Source: Streptomyces sp. GKU 895
Lineage (GTDB): Bacteria > Actinomycetota > Actinomycetes > Streptomycetales > Streptomycetaceae
NCBI GenBank assembly: GCA_002027195.1
Contig: MWJO01000007.1
Coordinates: 81,385-145,384, forward strand
Direction: 5' to 3'
DNA length: 64,000 bases
Below the pieces are notes generated by a model. It did not search any database. It was not told where the DNA came from and saw nothing but the letters and a program-made list of their open reading frames with translations. Shown here piece by piece: positions 20,625 to 30,276 of this stretch; position 1 is the first letter of the stretch; each line of letters starts with the position of its first letter. The translations under genes and the position numbers were made by a program.

Positions 20625-22157
20625 TTGACGGTGGACGCGCGTGTTGTGGACAGGGGCAGGGGCGGTGGCCACGGTCACGGTCTGGTGATCGGCTCCGGCC
20701 TGGCCGGACTCACCGCGGCCCGGGCACTGACGACCCTCATGGACCGGGTCACCGTGATCGAGCGCGACTGGCTGCCCCGCGGCCCCGGTCGCCGCCGCGG
20801 TGTGCCGCAGGCACGGCACACCCACAGCCTCATGACCGCCGCCCAGCAGGGCCTGGAGCAGCTGTTCCCCGGCATCGGCCAGGACCTCGTGCGCGCCGGA
20901 GCGGTCCCCGTCCGTATCCCCGAGGACATGCTGCTGCTCGGCCCGTCCGGCTGGCTGCCCCGCTGCGCCACCGACCTGTCGATGCTCAGCGCCGGCCGGG
21001 ACCTCATCGACGCGGTGGTACGGGACCGGCTGCGCGCCGACCCCAAGGTCACCTTCCTCCAGGACCACGAGGTCGTCGCCCTGGAGCCCGGCCCCGAGGA
21101 CACCGTCACCGGCGTCTGGGCCTGTCGCCGCAACCGCGGGCAACCCGACGGCTGGAACCCCGAGCACCTCATCCCCGCGGACTTCGTGGTGGACGCCTCC
21201 GGACATGGCTCACGCGCCCCCGAGTGGCTCGCCGAACTTGGCTACGCGCCGCCCGCGGAGTCCGTCGCCGAGACCGGGACCTCGTACGCGACCACCCTGT
21301 ACGCGCCGCCCGTCGGCCATGTCGCCGACTTCAAGAGCCTGTTGCTCATGGCCACGGCGGACGACCCGCGGCAGGCCGTGCTCAACCCCGTCGAAGGCGG
21401 CCGCTGGTCGGTGACCCTGGCCGTCGGCGACGGCACCCTGGCCCCCACCGACCACGCGGAACTGCTGCGTGCCGCCGGCACCCTGCGCCACCCGCTGCTG
21501 CGCGACCTCATCGAGACGGCCACCCCGCTCGGCCCCGTCTACACCCGCGGCCGCACCGACAGCCGGTTGCGGCACTACGACCGACTGCGCCGCTGGCCCG
21601 ACCAGTTCCTCGTCGTCGGCGACGCCCTCGCCACCCTGGACCCGGCACACGGCCACGGCATGACCCTGGCGGTGGAGTCCGCCCTGGTCCTGGGGCATCT
21701 GCTCACCGCCCACGGCACCGCGGTCGGCATCACCCACCGGCTGCGCCGGGCGCTCGCCCGCCAGGTGACCCCCGTCTGGCAGGCGAGCCTGCGCGCCCAG
21801 GGGCCGGCGCGGGGACTGCGCGCGAGGTTCGGCAGGCGCTACGCCTCCCGGATCGCGGCCGCGGCGACCACCGACGCCCACGCGGCGGCCCTCCTGCTCC
21901 ACCAGGAGCAGACGCTCACACCGCCCGCCGCACTGCGTTCACGCGCCCTGCGGTCCACCCTGATCCCGCGGCGTGATCCGGCGGCCACCGCACCACCCAC
22001 TCTCACCCACGGCCCCGAGTCCCGCAGGCGCCGGCCTGTCACACCGTCGGCACCCGTGATCGGGGTCTCCACCGGCTCCGTGACCAGGCCCCGCCCCACC
22101 GGATCCTCGGCCCACTGGCCGACCGCGACACCGGCCGGCGAACGGCGAGGACCGTGA
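20625..22157 (+). CDS. FAD-dependent oxidoreductase, squalene-epoxidase/UbiH-like
   Basis: A 510-residue class A-type flavoprotein. The FAD motif VIGSGLAGLTAARAL is at about residues 20-35, VDASGHGSRAPEWL in the middle, and FLVVGDALATLDPAHGHGMTLA (GD motif) at about 330-350. The C-terminal 80 residues are Pro/Arg-rich and low-complexity, unlike the core. TTG 20625 is preferred because GGGAGG lies eight bases upstream. Relatives hydroxylate aromatic rings or epoxidise isoprenoid chains. In this setting, epoxidation of a geranyl or farnesyl side chain before ring closure is an attractive role, but ring hydroxylation is equally open. Putative SARP boxes precede it. Confidence 0.75.
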   Translation: MTVDARVVDRGRGGGHGHGLVIGSGLAGLTAARALTTLMDRVTVIERDWLPRGPGRRRGVPQARHTHSLMTAAQQGLEQLFPGIGQDLVRAGAVPVRIPEDMLLLGPSGWLPRCATDLSMLSAGRDLIDAVVRDRLRADPKVTFLQDHEVVALEPGPEDTVTGVWACRRNRGQPDGWNPEHLIPADFVVDASGHGSRAPEWLAELGYAPPAESVAETGTSYATTLYAPPVGHVADFKSLLLMATADDPRQAVLNPVEGGRWSVTLAVGDGTLAPTDHAELLRAAGTLRHPLLRDLIETATPLGPVYTRGRTDSRLRHYDRLRRWPDQFLVVGDALATLDPAHGHGMTLAVESALVLGHLLTAHGTAVGITHRLRRALARQVTPVWQASLRAQGPARGLRARFGRRYASRIAAAATTDAHAAALLLHQEQTLTPPAALRSRALRSTLIPRRDPAATAPPTLTHGPESRRRRPVTPSAPVIGVSTGSVTRPRPTGSSAHWPTATPAGERRGP

Positions 22158-22295
22158 GGCCGCCGGGTTTCGGCCTGATGACGCGTAATACACCGTCGCG
22201 GCCGAAAATGGCCGGCCATACGCTCGATGACATGACTGCTGTGGAGCAAATGCCCGACAGTGAGACCCACTTGACATCCGGCATCCCACAACTCG

Positions 22296-22370
22296 CTCGA
22301 GAAACGCTTGAGTTGGAACTTGAGTATCACTTGAGCACGGTTGTCCCGTTCACAGGCCCGTGGATAGCGT
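22296..22370 (+). promoter_or_regulatory. Promoter with four 11-bp-spaced heptamer repeats upstream of qcrB
   Basis: CTCGAGA (22296), CTTGAGT (22307), CTTGAGT (22319) and CTTGAGC (22330) form a direct-repeat array with 11-12-base period. A candidate promoter TTGTCC (22341-22346), 18-base spacer, TAGCGT (22365-22370) lies immediately downstream. The rest of the 301-bp gap (22158-22458) is unusually AT-rich for this window and shows no convincing gene. This is the cleanest candidate for a SARP operator here. Confidence 0.6.
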
Positions 22371-22458
22371 TTGAACGGCTCCAGGGCACCGGCCGGCTTG
22401 CGCCGCGGCAGGCCACCATGCCTGTCACGGACGAGCGGCGAGGGGAGGGCGCGCGGGT

Positions 22459-24249
22459 ATGAGCACGACCGAAAGGGCGCCGTACAGTACGCGCACCGAA
22501 CCACCCAAGGGCGAGAAGGTCGCCGACTGGGTGGACGGGCGACTCGGGATCTACAATCTTCGCTTTCTGATCCGTAAGGCCTTTCCGGACCACTGGACGT
22601 TCATGTTCGGTGAGATCGCGCTCTACAGCTTCATCGTGCTGCTCCTGACCGGTGTCTGGCTCACGATGTTCTTCGACCCGAGCATGTCGGAGACGACCTA
22701 CCACGGATCGCACGAGGCGCTTCAGGGCATTCCGATGACCCGGGCCTACGAGTCCACGCTGCACATCAGCTTCGACGTGCGCGGTGGTCTGTTCATCCGG
22801 CAGCTGCACCACTGGTCGGCGCTGGTCATGATCGCCACGCTCTGCATCCACATGCTGCGGCACTTCCTCACCGGCTCGTTCCGCAGGCCGCGTGAGATCA
22901 ACTGGCTGATCGGCTTCGTGCTTCTGGTCGTGGTCACCCTGGAGGGCTTCATCGGGTACTCGCTCCCCGACGACCTGCTCTCCGGCACCGGCCTGCGCAT
23001 CGCCGAAGGCGTCACACTCGCCATCCCGGTGGTCGGCACCTACGCCACGATGTTCCTCTTCGGCGGCGAGTATCCGGGCACCCAGGTCATTCCACGGTTC
23101 TACAGCCTGCACATCCTGCTGATGCCGGGCATCATCGTCGCCCTGGTCACCGTTCACCTGATCCTGGTCGTCGTGCACAAGCACACCCAGTTCCGGGGTC
23201 CGGGGCGCACCGAGAGCAACGTCGTCGGTCATCCGCTGATGCCGGTCTACGTGGCCAAGGCGGGCGGGTTCTTCTTCCTCGTCTCCGGTGTGCTGGCGAT
23301 GATGGCGGCCGTCGCGCAGATCAACCCCGTGTGGACGTACGGCCCCTATCGCTCCGACCAGATCTCGCAAGGGTCCCAGCCCGACTGGTACATGGGCTTC
23401 CTCGAAGGCGCCCTACGGGCCATGCCTGCCTGGGAGATCGGGGTGCCGGGCGGCTACACGGTCAACCTGGGCGTGCTGCTGCCGGCGGTCGTCCTGCCCA
23501 CGATCATGATGGCTGTGGTCGCGCTGTGGCCGTTCCTGGAGGCCTGGGTCACCGGTGACAGACGCGAGCACCACTTGCTGGACCGGCCTCGCGAGCGGCC
23601 CACCCGGACCGCGTTCGCCATCTCCTTCGTCTCGTTCTACCTGGTGCTGTTCTTCGGCGGCGCCAACGACATCCTGGCCGAGCGCTTCCATCTGTCCCTG
23701 AACGCGATCACCTGGTCCGTACGGATCGGCGTGTTCGTCGTCCCGGTGGTGACGTACATCGTCACCAAGCGGATCTGCCTGGCCCTCCAACTGCGCGACC
23801 GCGACAAGCTCCTGCACGGCCGTGAGACCGGACGGATCAAGCGGCTGCCGCACGGCGAGTTCGTCGAGGTGCACGAACGCCTCAACCGCGAGCGGGAGTA
23901 CTTCCTGCTGTCGCGTGAGGTCCCCGAGGTCCTGCCGGCCCCCGAGACCCACGACGACGAGGGTGTGCCCAACCCGAACGTGCGCAAGCAGATGGTGCGC
24001 CACCGCATCAGCCGCTGGCTGCACGGCCCGCAGATCCCGCCCCCCACGTTGCAGGAGATGCAGCACGCCGTGGAGCACCTCGGTCACGCGCCGGGCCTGC
24101 CCTCGTCCAACGGACATGCCTCGTCCAACGGGCACGGATCGTCCAACGGGCACGGATCGTCCAACGGACACGGATCGTCCAACGGACATCCGGGCAACGG
24201 CAGTCGGACCGCGGTCGCAGGACGGGAGTCCGACCAGGAAGTGCACTGA
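22459..24249 (+). CDS. qcrB: Cytochrome b subunit of the bc complex (QcrB paralogue)
   Basis: A 596-residue polytopic membrane protein of the menaquinol:cytochrome c oxidoreductase. Heme-ligand His pairs are seen in FIRQLHHWSALVMIATLCIHMLRH (first of each pair near residues 118 and 132) and in the YSLHILLMPG and LVTVHLILV helices. The Qo-site motif is PDWY (about residue 308), as in other actinobacteria. The cytoplasmic KRICLALQLRDRDKLLHGRE region is conserved. It stands without qcrC or qcrA and differs at many positions from the housekeeping Streptomyces protein as I recall it. The C-terminus carries five SSNGH(G/A/P) repeats. Lying inside a quinone cluster behind putative SARP boxes, it is probably a second, product-tolerant copy. 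That is inference. Confidence 0.93.
   Translation: MSTTERAPYSTRTEPPKGEKVADWVDGRLGIYNLRFLIRKAFPDHWTFMFGEIALYSFIVLLLTGVWLTMFFDPSMSETTYHGSHEALQGIPMTRAYESTLHISFDVRGGLFIRQLHHWSALVMIATLCIHMLRHFLTGSFRRPREINWLIGFVLLVVVTLEGFIGYSLPDDLLSGTGLRIAEGVTLAIPVVGTYATMFLFGGEYPGTQVIPRFYSLHILLMPGIIVALVTVHLILVVVHKHTQFRGPGRTESNVVGHPLMPVYVAKAGGFFFLVSGVLAMMAAVAQINPVWTYGPYRSDQISQGSQPDWYMGFLEGALRAMPAWEIGVPGGYTVNLGVLLPAVVLPTIMMAVVALWPFLEAWVTGDRREHHLLDRPRERPTRTAFAISFVSFYLVLFFGGANDILAERFHLSLNAITWSVRIGVFVVPVVTYIVTKRICLALQLRDRDKLLHGRETGRIKRLPHGEFVEVHERLNREREYFLLSREVPEVLPAPETHDDEGVPNPNVRKQMVRHRISRWLHGPQIPPPTLQEMQHAVEHLGHAPGLPSSNGHASSNGHGSSNGHGSSNGHGSSNGHPGNGSRTAVAGRESDQEVH
24103..24192 (+). repeat. Five 18-bp in-frame tandem repeats in the qcrB tail
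   Basis: Units start at 24103, 24121, 24139, 24157 and 24175. Each encodes SSNGH plus A, G or P and begins TCGTCCAACGG. The unit length is a multiple of three, so copy number can vary without breaking frame. The encoded tail is hydrophilic and probably disordered on the cytoplasmic side. Confidence 0.9.
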
Positions 24250-24385
24250 CCCGGTAGCACCACGTACCGCACCGGGCCGGATACGGCGCGCGGGTGATCA
24301 GGGGACGGTCACCCGCGCCGCCGTCGTTCCACCGCCGGCCGGCCACCCCGCCCGGCGGCCCCGCCGGAACAGCCACGGAGGCCCG

Positions 24386-24742
24386 ATGAACCGCACGTCA
24401 CGGCAGAGGGACACGTCCCCGGCCGAGTCCATCACCCGGGCCCGCACCGGCCTGTCCCAGGACCTGCGCGGCCGTCAGCGCCGCTACGTCACCGCGATGC
24501 TGGTGCGCAGCGCCTGCGTGGTCGTGATGGCCCTCACCTGGAACCGCTGGCCCCCCGTCGCCTTCTGCGCCCTGGCCGGCGGGGTCGTCATCCCGTACGT
24601 CGCCGTCGTCGCCGCCCAGGCGGGATGGCGCCAACAGCGGGGTGTACGGCCCGAGTTGGCGCGGCCGGCCGAGGAGTCCGCGGCCCGGATCGTGCTCGAA
24701 CCCACGCTGATCCTGCCGCCGGAACCGGACCGGGCGACCTGA
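24386..24742 (+). CDS. Small membrane protein, DUF3099-like
   Basis: A 118-residue protein with two predicted hydrophobic helices (ATMLVRSACVVVMALTW-like segment and FCALAGGVVIPYVAVVAAQAGW) after a basic, hydrophilic N-terminus. The pattern and sequence resemble the DUF3099 family of actinobacterial membrane proteins of unknown function. ATG 24386 has GGAGG five bases upstream. It follows qcrB by 136 bases and may be cotranscribed. Its stop codon TGA lies within the 5-bp target duplication of the MITE-like element that follows, so the insertion just missed the reading frame. Confidence 0.7.
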   Translation: MNRTSRQRDTSPAESITRARTGLSQDLRGRQRRYVTAMLVRSACVVVMALTWNRWPPVAFCALAGGVVIPYVAVVAAQAGWRQQRGVRPELARPAEESAARIVLEPTLILPPEPDRAT

Positions 24743-24743
24743 G

Positions 24744-24952
24744 AGCCTGTGTCATATCCTCGGCCGGGCGCGCGACGCCTGGCACGCACGCTCGCCGCGT
24801 TGCCGAACCGCCCACGTGACTCCTCCCCCACGCTCGAACCGCGCTTCGCACGGCTCGCGCGGGGGGCACCCCCCATCGCGGCGGCTCCGGCGCCTTGCGA
24901 TCGCACGCACCAGACGCCGCGCGCTGATCCGACCAGGGATATGACACAGGCT
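24744..24952. mobile_element. 209-bp MITE-like element with 16-bp terminal inverted repeats
   Basis: The ends are perfect inverted repeats, AGCCTGTGTCATATCC (24744-24759) and GGATATGACACAGGCT (24937-24952). Both are flanked by the direct repeat CTGAG (24739-24743 and 24953-24957), as expected for a 5-bp target-site duplication. There is no transposase. The interior is GC-rich with a palindrome-prone CCCCCACGCTCG...CGCGCGGGGGG block. These marks fit a non-autonomous element mobilised by a transposase elsewhere. Because CTGAG is partly self-complementary at its edges, the inverted repeat could also be counted as 18 bp. Confidence 0.8.
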
Positions 24953-24971
24953 CTGAGCCGCCCGCGACGCG

Positions 24972-25730
24972 TCACGCGCCGTCCGGGTCAGGCTCGGTGA
25001 CGGGATCCGGGCCGGCCGTTGCGGGCTTCGTGTGGAGGATGTCGCGGGCCTGTTCCGCGGCGCGTGTGATGCTCTCGGAGACGAAGTCGAGGAAGCGGGA
25101 GACGTTCTCCAGGCGCACGGCCGCCGGGGTGCCGGGGCCGAGCACGCCGACGCCCTGCCGCGCGATCTCCCCCATCTGGGCGGTGGAGCGGGCGCTGGCC
25201 AGCATGGACTCGTACCAGATGTCGTCGTCGACGACATAGCGCTCGCGGCGGCTGTCGTCGCGCTCCCGGCGCACCATGCCCTGGCTCTCCAGGAACGCGA
25301 TCGCCTTGGAGACGGACGCCGGGCTGATGTGCAGGCGCTCGACGAGTTCGGCGGCGGTCAGGCTGCCGCTGTCGGTGAGGGTGATGCACGTCATCACGCG
25401 CGACATCATCGGGGGCATGCCGGAGCCCGTCATGACGGCGTTGAACGTCTCCTCGTACGCGTGCACCGCCTCGGCGTCGCGCCCGAAGGCCGGTCGGGGC
25501 GCCCGCGGGTCCCGGGGCGCGGTCCGACGGCGGCGGTGGGCGCGGCGTTCGGTGGCGCGGTGGGCCACCTCGGCGCGGTAGGCGGTGGGGCCGCCGTTGC
25601 GCATCACCTCGCGGGTGACCGTCGAGGTCGGACGGTCCAGGCGTCGGGCGATCTCGGCGTAGGCGAGGCCGTCGGCCAGCCCCAGCGCGATCTGCTGACG
25701 TTCCTGCTGGGTGAGTCTGCCTCCCGGCAT
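24972..25730 (-). CDS. GbsR/MarR-type regulator with N-terminal IS30-like HTH
   Basis: A 252-residue protein with two DNA-binding units. Residues 1-50 (LTQQERQQIALGLADGLAYAEIARRLDRP, then TSTVTREV) match the HTH of IS30-type transposases. After an Arg-rich linker, residues 90-190 form a winged-helix MarR/GbsR domain (LTAAELVERLHISPASVSKAIAFLE, QGMVRRERDDSRRERYV wing). The start ATG 25730 has AAGGAGA six bases before it. It is divergent from the DUF4097-ABC exporter genes, and the gap between them is full of TGCAAC motifs, so it probably represses that operon and its own gene. The ligand is unknown and may be the cluster product. Confidence 0.8.
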   Translation of the reverse strand: MPGGRLTQQERQQIALGLADGLAYAEIARRLDRPTSTVTREVMRNGGPTAYRAEVAHRATERRAHRRRRTAPRDPRAPRPAFGRDAEAVHAYEETFNAVMTGSGMPPMMSRVMTCITLTDSGSLTAAELVERLHISPASVSKAIAFLESQGMVRRERDDSRRERYVVDDDIWYESMLASARSTAQMGEIARQGVGVLGPGTPAAVRLENVSRFLDFVSESITRAAEQARDILHTKPATAGPDPVTEPDPDGA

Positions 25731-25779
25731 CGCGGTCTCCTTTGTGCTGCGTCAGAGCCCGAGCATAGCGTTCATCCTC

Positions 25780-25961
25780 ACTTCATTGCAACGGTTCGTC
25801 GCTTCGCGTTGCGTTTTGCACGAGAGTTGATGCAACGAAATATCTGCTCTGACCTGCATTGATTCTCTAAGAATGCAACAAGCTTGTTGCCTGAAGCGTG
25901 AATGCAACGTAGCTTTTCGTTCATCGAAAACGACGCAACGAACGAGTCACAGGAGAGAACG
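25780..25961. promoter_or_regulatory. Operator-rich divergent region with TGCAAC repeats and a 16-bp palindrome
   Basis: This AT-rich gap carries at least five TGCAAC(G) or inverted GTTGC(A) copies on both strands, including a perfect palindrome GCAACAAGCTTGTTGC at 25875-25890 and copies near 25788, 25817, 25832, 25903 and 25935. They lie between the GbsR/MarR-type gene and the exporter operon. A binding site for that regulator is the simplest reading. Confidence 0.65.
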
Positions 25962-26627
25962 ATGCAGAAGTTCGCCACCCCGGCCGCCATCACCGCCGTC
26001 CTGGACATCCCCGCCGGACGCATCCAGCTGATCGCCGCCGACCGCACCGACACCACCGTCGAGGTCCGGCCCGCCGACTCGACCAAGAGCCGGGACGTGA
26101 AGGCCGCCGAGCAGATCACGGTCACCCACACCGACGGTGTGGTGCGCATCGAGGCCCCGGAGGCGAGGAAGCAGCTGTTCGGTCCCTCGGGTTCGGTCGA
26201 GGTCACCGTCCAGCTGCCCGCCGGCTCCCATGTCCGGGCCACCGCGGCCTGCGGTGAACTGCGCGGTGTCGGACGGCTCGGCGACGTCACCGTCGACAGC
26301 GCGCAGGGCCCGGTCAAGCTCGACGAGGCGGCAGGCGCCCGACTCACCCTCCAGGACGGGGACATCACCATCGGCCGCCTCGGCGGCGACGCCGAGATCA
26401 GCACCCAGCGCGGCGACCTGACCGTCACCGAGGCCCTGCACGGCACCGTCACCCTGCGCACCCAGTCCGGTGACATCTCCGTCGGCGCCGCCCGCGGCGT
26501 CTCCGCGACCCTCGACGCCGGCACCGGATACGGCCGGGTCGACAACTCCCTGAAGAACGACGGCGACCCCGAACTCGCCCTGCACGCCACCACGTCCCAC
26601 GGCGACATCACCGCCCGCAGCCTCTGA
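25962..26627 (+). CDS. DUF4097-family beta-repeat protein
   Basis: A 221-residue protein composed of repeated short beta strands (QGPVKLDEAAG, DGDITIGRLGG, RGDLTVTEALHG, SGDISVGAARG), the pattern of DUF4097/adhesin-like beta-helix domains. No signal peptide or membrane segment is visible. ATG 25962 with AGGAGAG upstream is chosen over a longer reading from 25902. It leads the ABC exporter operon, an arrangement common in Streptomyces, but the family's molecular role is not established. Confidence 0.8.
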   Translation: MQKFATPAAITAVLDIPAGRIQLIAADRTDTTVEVRPADSTKSRDVKAAEQITVTHTDGVVRIEAPEARKQLFGPSGSVEVTVQLPAGSHVRATAACGELRGVGRLGDVTVDSAQGPVKLDEAAGARLTLQDGDITIGRLGGDAEISTQRGDLTVTEALHGTVTLRTQSGDISVGAARGVSATLDAGTGYGRVDNSLKNDGDPELALHATTSHGDITARSL

Positions 26628-26674
26628 CCACCGCCGACTTCGGCCGTCACAGCCTTTGAGAAGGAGCACTCCTC

Positions 26675-27618
<944 letters not shown>

Positions 27619-27622
<4 letters not shown>

Positions 27623-28395
27623 GCTCTCTCTCCCTCGCCGTGCGCGACTCCTCCACGATGCTGCGCCGCAACCTGCTGCACGCCCGCCGCTACCCGTCCA
27701 TGACACTCAACCTGCTGCTCACACCGGTGATGCTGCTGTTGCTGTTCGTCTATGTCTTCGGCGACGCGATGAGCGAAGGCGCGGGCCGGGACGCCTACCT
27801 CGCCTACCTCGTCCCCGGCATCCTGCTGATGACCATCGGTTCCACCACCATCGGCACCGCCGTCTCCGTCTCCACCGACATGAACGAGGGCATCATCGCC
27901 CGCTTCCGCACGATGGCCATCCACCGTGGGTCGGTGCTCGTCGGACACGTCGTCGGCAGTGTGCTCCAGTGCCTGGCCAGCGTGGTCCTCGTCGGCGCTG
28001 TCGGCGTGGCCATCGGCTTCCGCTCCACCGACGCCACCGTCCTGGAATGGCTCGCCGCCTTCGGACTGCTCACCGGGTTCGCGCTGGCGCTCACCTGGAT
28101 CGCGGTCGGCATGGGACTGGTCAGTCCCAACGCCGAGGCGGCCAGCAACAACGCGATGCCGCTGATCTTCCTGCCCCTGATCTCCAGCGCCTTCGTCCCC
28201 GTCGACGGCATGCCGGGCTGGTTCCAGCCCATCGCCGAGTACCAGCCCTTCACCCCGGCCATCGAGACCCTGCGCGGACTGCTGCTCGGCACCGAGATCG
28301 GCCACAACGGCTGGCTCGCCCTGGCCTGGTGCGTGGGCCTGGCGGTGCTCGGCTACGCCTGGGCGGCCGCCAAGTTCGACAGCGACCCGAAGTAA
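27619..28395 (+). CDS. ABC-2 type exporter permease (DrrB type)
   Basis: A 258-residue membrane protein with about six hydrophobic helices. It has the ABC-2 pattern: N-terminal cytoplasmic segment, LNLLLTPVMLLLLFVYVFG helix, and the conserved IFLPLISSAFVPVDGMPGW-F-PIAEYQPFTP region near the C-terminus. It is translationally coupled to the ATPase gene. A terminator follows at 28440. Confidence 0.92.
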
Positions 28396-28439
28396 CGGCG
28401 CCGACCGTGCGGGCGGCCCCCGCACCCCGCCCCACCACG

Positions 28440-28481
28440 AAGGCGGCGTACCCCGACCCGGTGTCGGGGTACGCCGCCCTT
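28440..28481. terminator. Bidirectional terminator between ABC and MFS exporters
   Basis: AGGCGGCGTACCCCGAC-type arms pair over at least 16 bp (28442-28457 with 28463-28478) around a five-base loop, between convergent genes. Flanking AA/TT extends the stem slightly. Confidence 0.85.
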
Positions 28482-28503
28482 TCGGTACGCGCACGCGCTG
28501 TCG

Positions 28504-29823
28504 TCAGTGCTTGGGCAACTCCATCGGACGGTTCCGCCAGGGACGGCACACGCCGAGGAAGGCGGCCATCGCGGCCAGCGCACTGCACAGTTGGACGGCG
28601 GCCATCGGCACCGCGGTCTCCTTGCCGGCGATCCCGACGAGCGAGGAGGCGATCGCGCCCATCACGAAGCACGAGGTACCGACCAGCGCGGAGGCGGAAC
28701 CCGCGGCGTGCGGGGTGCGCATCAGGGCGAGCGCGTTGGTGTTGGGCAGGATCAGGCCCAGCGAGGAGATCATGACGAACAGACAGGACGCGATCGCGAA
28801 CGTGCCCGCCTTCCCGAAGACGCCCTGCGTCACCAGCAGCAGCGCCAGCCCGCCGGCGGTGAGCAGCGCCAGCCCGTACCCGAGGACCTTGTCCAGCCGG
28901 ACCCGGCCCACCAGGAGCTTGCCGTTGATCTGGCCCATCACCAGCAGACCGAAGGAGTTGAGGCCGAACAGCAGCGAGAACGTCTGCGGAGACGCCCCGT
29001 AGATGTCCTGGATCACGAACGGCGAGGCGGCGATGTAGGAGAACAGCGCCCCGTACGCGAAACCGTTCGTCATCAGGTAGCCGGTGAAGACCCGGTCGAT
29101 GAACAGCCCGCGCATGATCCACAGGGCCCCGCGCACCCCGCCGCGCTGACGCCGCTCGGGCGGCAGCGTCTCCGGCAGCCGGCGCCAGACCAGCACGGTG
29201 AGCGCGCCGCCGATCATGGTGAGAACGACGAAGATGCCACGCCAGTTGGTGAAGTGCAGGACCTGGCCGCCCACCACGGGCGCGACGATCGGGGCCACGC
29301 TGGATATCAGCAGCAGCGTGGAGAAGAACCGGGCCATGGCCAGACCGTCGTAGAGGTCGCGGACGACGGCCCGGGCGATGACGATGCCCGCCGAGCCGGC
29401 GAGCCCCTGGAGCACCCGGAAGGCGATCAGCATCTCGGTGTTGGGGGCGAACGCGCACATCGCGGCAGCGACGACGTAGACCATCAGTCCGGCCAGCAGA
29501 GGGCCGCGCCGGCCCCACCGGTCGCTCAACGGCCCCACCACGAGCTGCCCGATCGCCATACCGGCGAGGCACGCGGTGAGGGTCAGCTGGACGGTCGTCG
29601 CGGTCGAACCCAGACTGCGGGTGACCTCCGGCAGGGCCGGAAGGTACATGTCCATCGACATCGGCGGTACCGCGGCGAGGGCGCCGAGGAGGAACGTGAT
29701 GAGGACCCCGGTCCGGCGCACCGACCGGTCCGCGCGGGCCGAGTCCACCTCACCTCTGGCCGGGGAGCGCGCCCCTGGGAATCGCCTGCCTTTGGCGGTG
29801 GCTTCCTCGGCTTGCTGAGACAT
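28504..29823 (-). CDS. MFS exporter, Bcr/CflA family
   Basis: A 439-residue protein with about twelve hydrophobic helices after a 40-residue basic N-terminal tail. The Bcr/CflA drug-resistance subgroup is indicated by MDMYLPALPEVTRSLG in the first loop, GPLSDRWGRRGPL (motif A) and RVLQGLAGSAGIVIARAVVRDLYDG. Drug:proton antiport is the usual activity. It is divergent from the core polyketide operon, which supports a role in exporting the product. The start is ATG 29823. Confidence 0.9.
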   Translation of the reverse strand: MSQQAEEATAKGRRFPGARSPARGEVDSARADRSVRRTGVLITFLLGALAAVPPMSMDMYLPALPEVTRSLGSTATTVQLTLTACLAGMAIGQLVVGPLSDRWGRRGPLLAGLMVYVVAAAMCAFAPNTEMLIAFRVLQGLAGSAGIVIARAVVRDLYDGLAMARFFSTLLLISSVAPIVAPVVGGQVLHFTNWRGIFVVLTMIGGALTVLVWRRLPETLPPERRQRGGVRGALWIMRGLFIDRVFTGYLMTNGFAYGALFSYIAASPFVIQDIYGASPQTFSLLFGLNSFGLLVMGQINGKLLVGRVRLDKVLGYGLALLTAGGLALLLVTQGVFGKAGTFAIASCLFVMISSLGLILPNTNALALMRTPHAAGSASALVGTSCFVMGAIASSLVGIAGKETAVPMAAVQLCSALAAMAAFLGVCRPWRNRPMELPKH

Positions 29824-30276
29824 GCGCCCTCCGCGTGCAGTCGTTACATGGCTATCGCCGATGCTCGCAGCCGACCACTACAGAAACGGCAGCGCGTGGG
29901 TTGCGCCTGAAGCGAGCCGATACCGCGACAAGGCCGTTGATCTGCCCGGGTCGAGAGTCGTCAGCGTGGGGCTCGAGTCTTCCTCGGAACGGATCGGAGC
30001 ACTTGGGGACGGCCTTGGCGAGGCGAGTTCGGCCGTGTCACTATTCCTGCACGCCTTCCCTGCCCGAAATCAGTTCCGGGGCAGTGGATCGAGCCTGAGT
30101 CCACCGGTTCTGTGCTGGTGAGACCGCGTCCGTGCCAGGTACGGCACAGGTTTCCACTCGCAGTCAAATTCCCGCGCGCCGCGGTGTTTTCTCCCGTGTG
30201 CCGCGCTCGCTTCGGAAGCTGTGTGCAGATTTCTTCACGTACAGAAGGCAGATTCTAGAGAAAGTAGAGCCCAGAT
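29824..30276. promoter_or_regulatory. Divergent regulatory region upstream of the core operon
   Basis: This 453-bp gap separates the MFS gene from the type III PKS. TCGAG or TCGGA cores at 29951, 29973, 29984 and 29994 lie at 22, 11 and 10-base intervals (TCGAGAG, TCGAGTC, TCGGAAC, TCGGAGC), resembling SARP half-sites. The 200 bases before the PKS start are AT-richer than average, as expected for a leader. No gene with convincing codon usage or ribosome-binding site is present. No clear -10/-35 pair was identified. Confidence 0.45.

Noticed and set aside
22231..22462. A 76-codon ORF ending in an ATGA overlap with qcrB
   Set aside because: Third-position GC is near 55 percent, far below the window's genes. 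It has no ribosome-binding site and it contains the heptamer repeats and candidate promoter. I read the stretch as regulatory.
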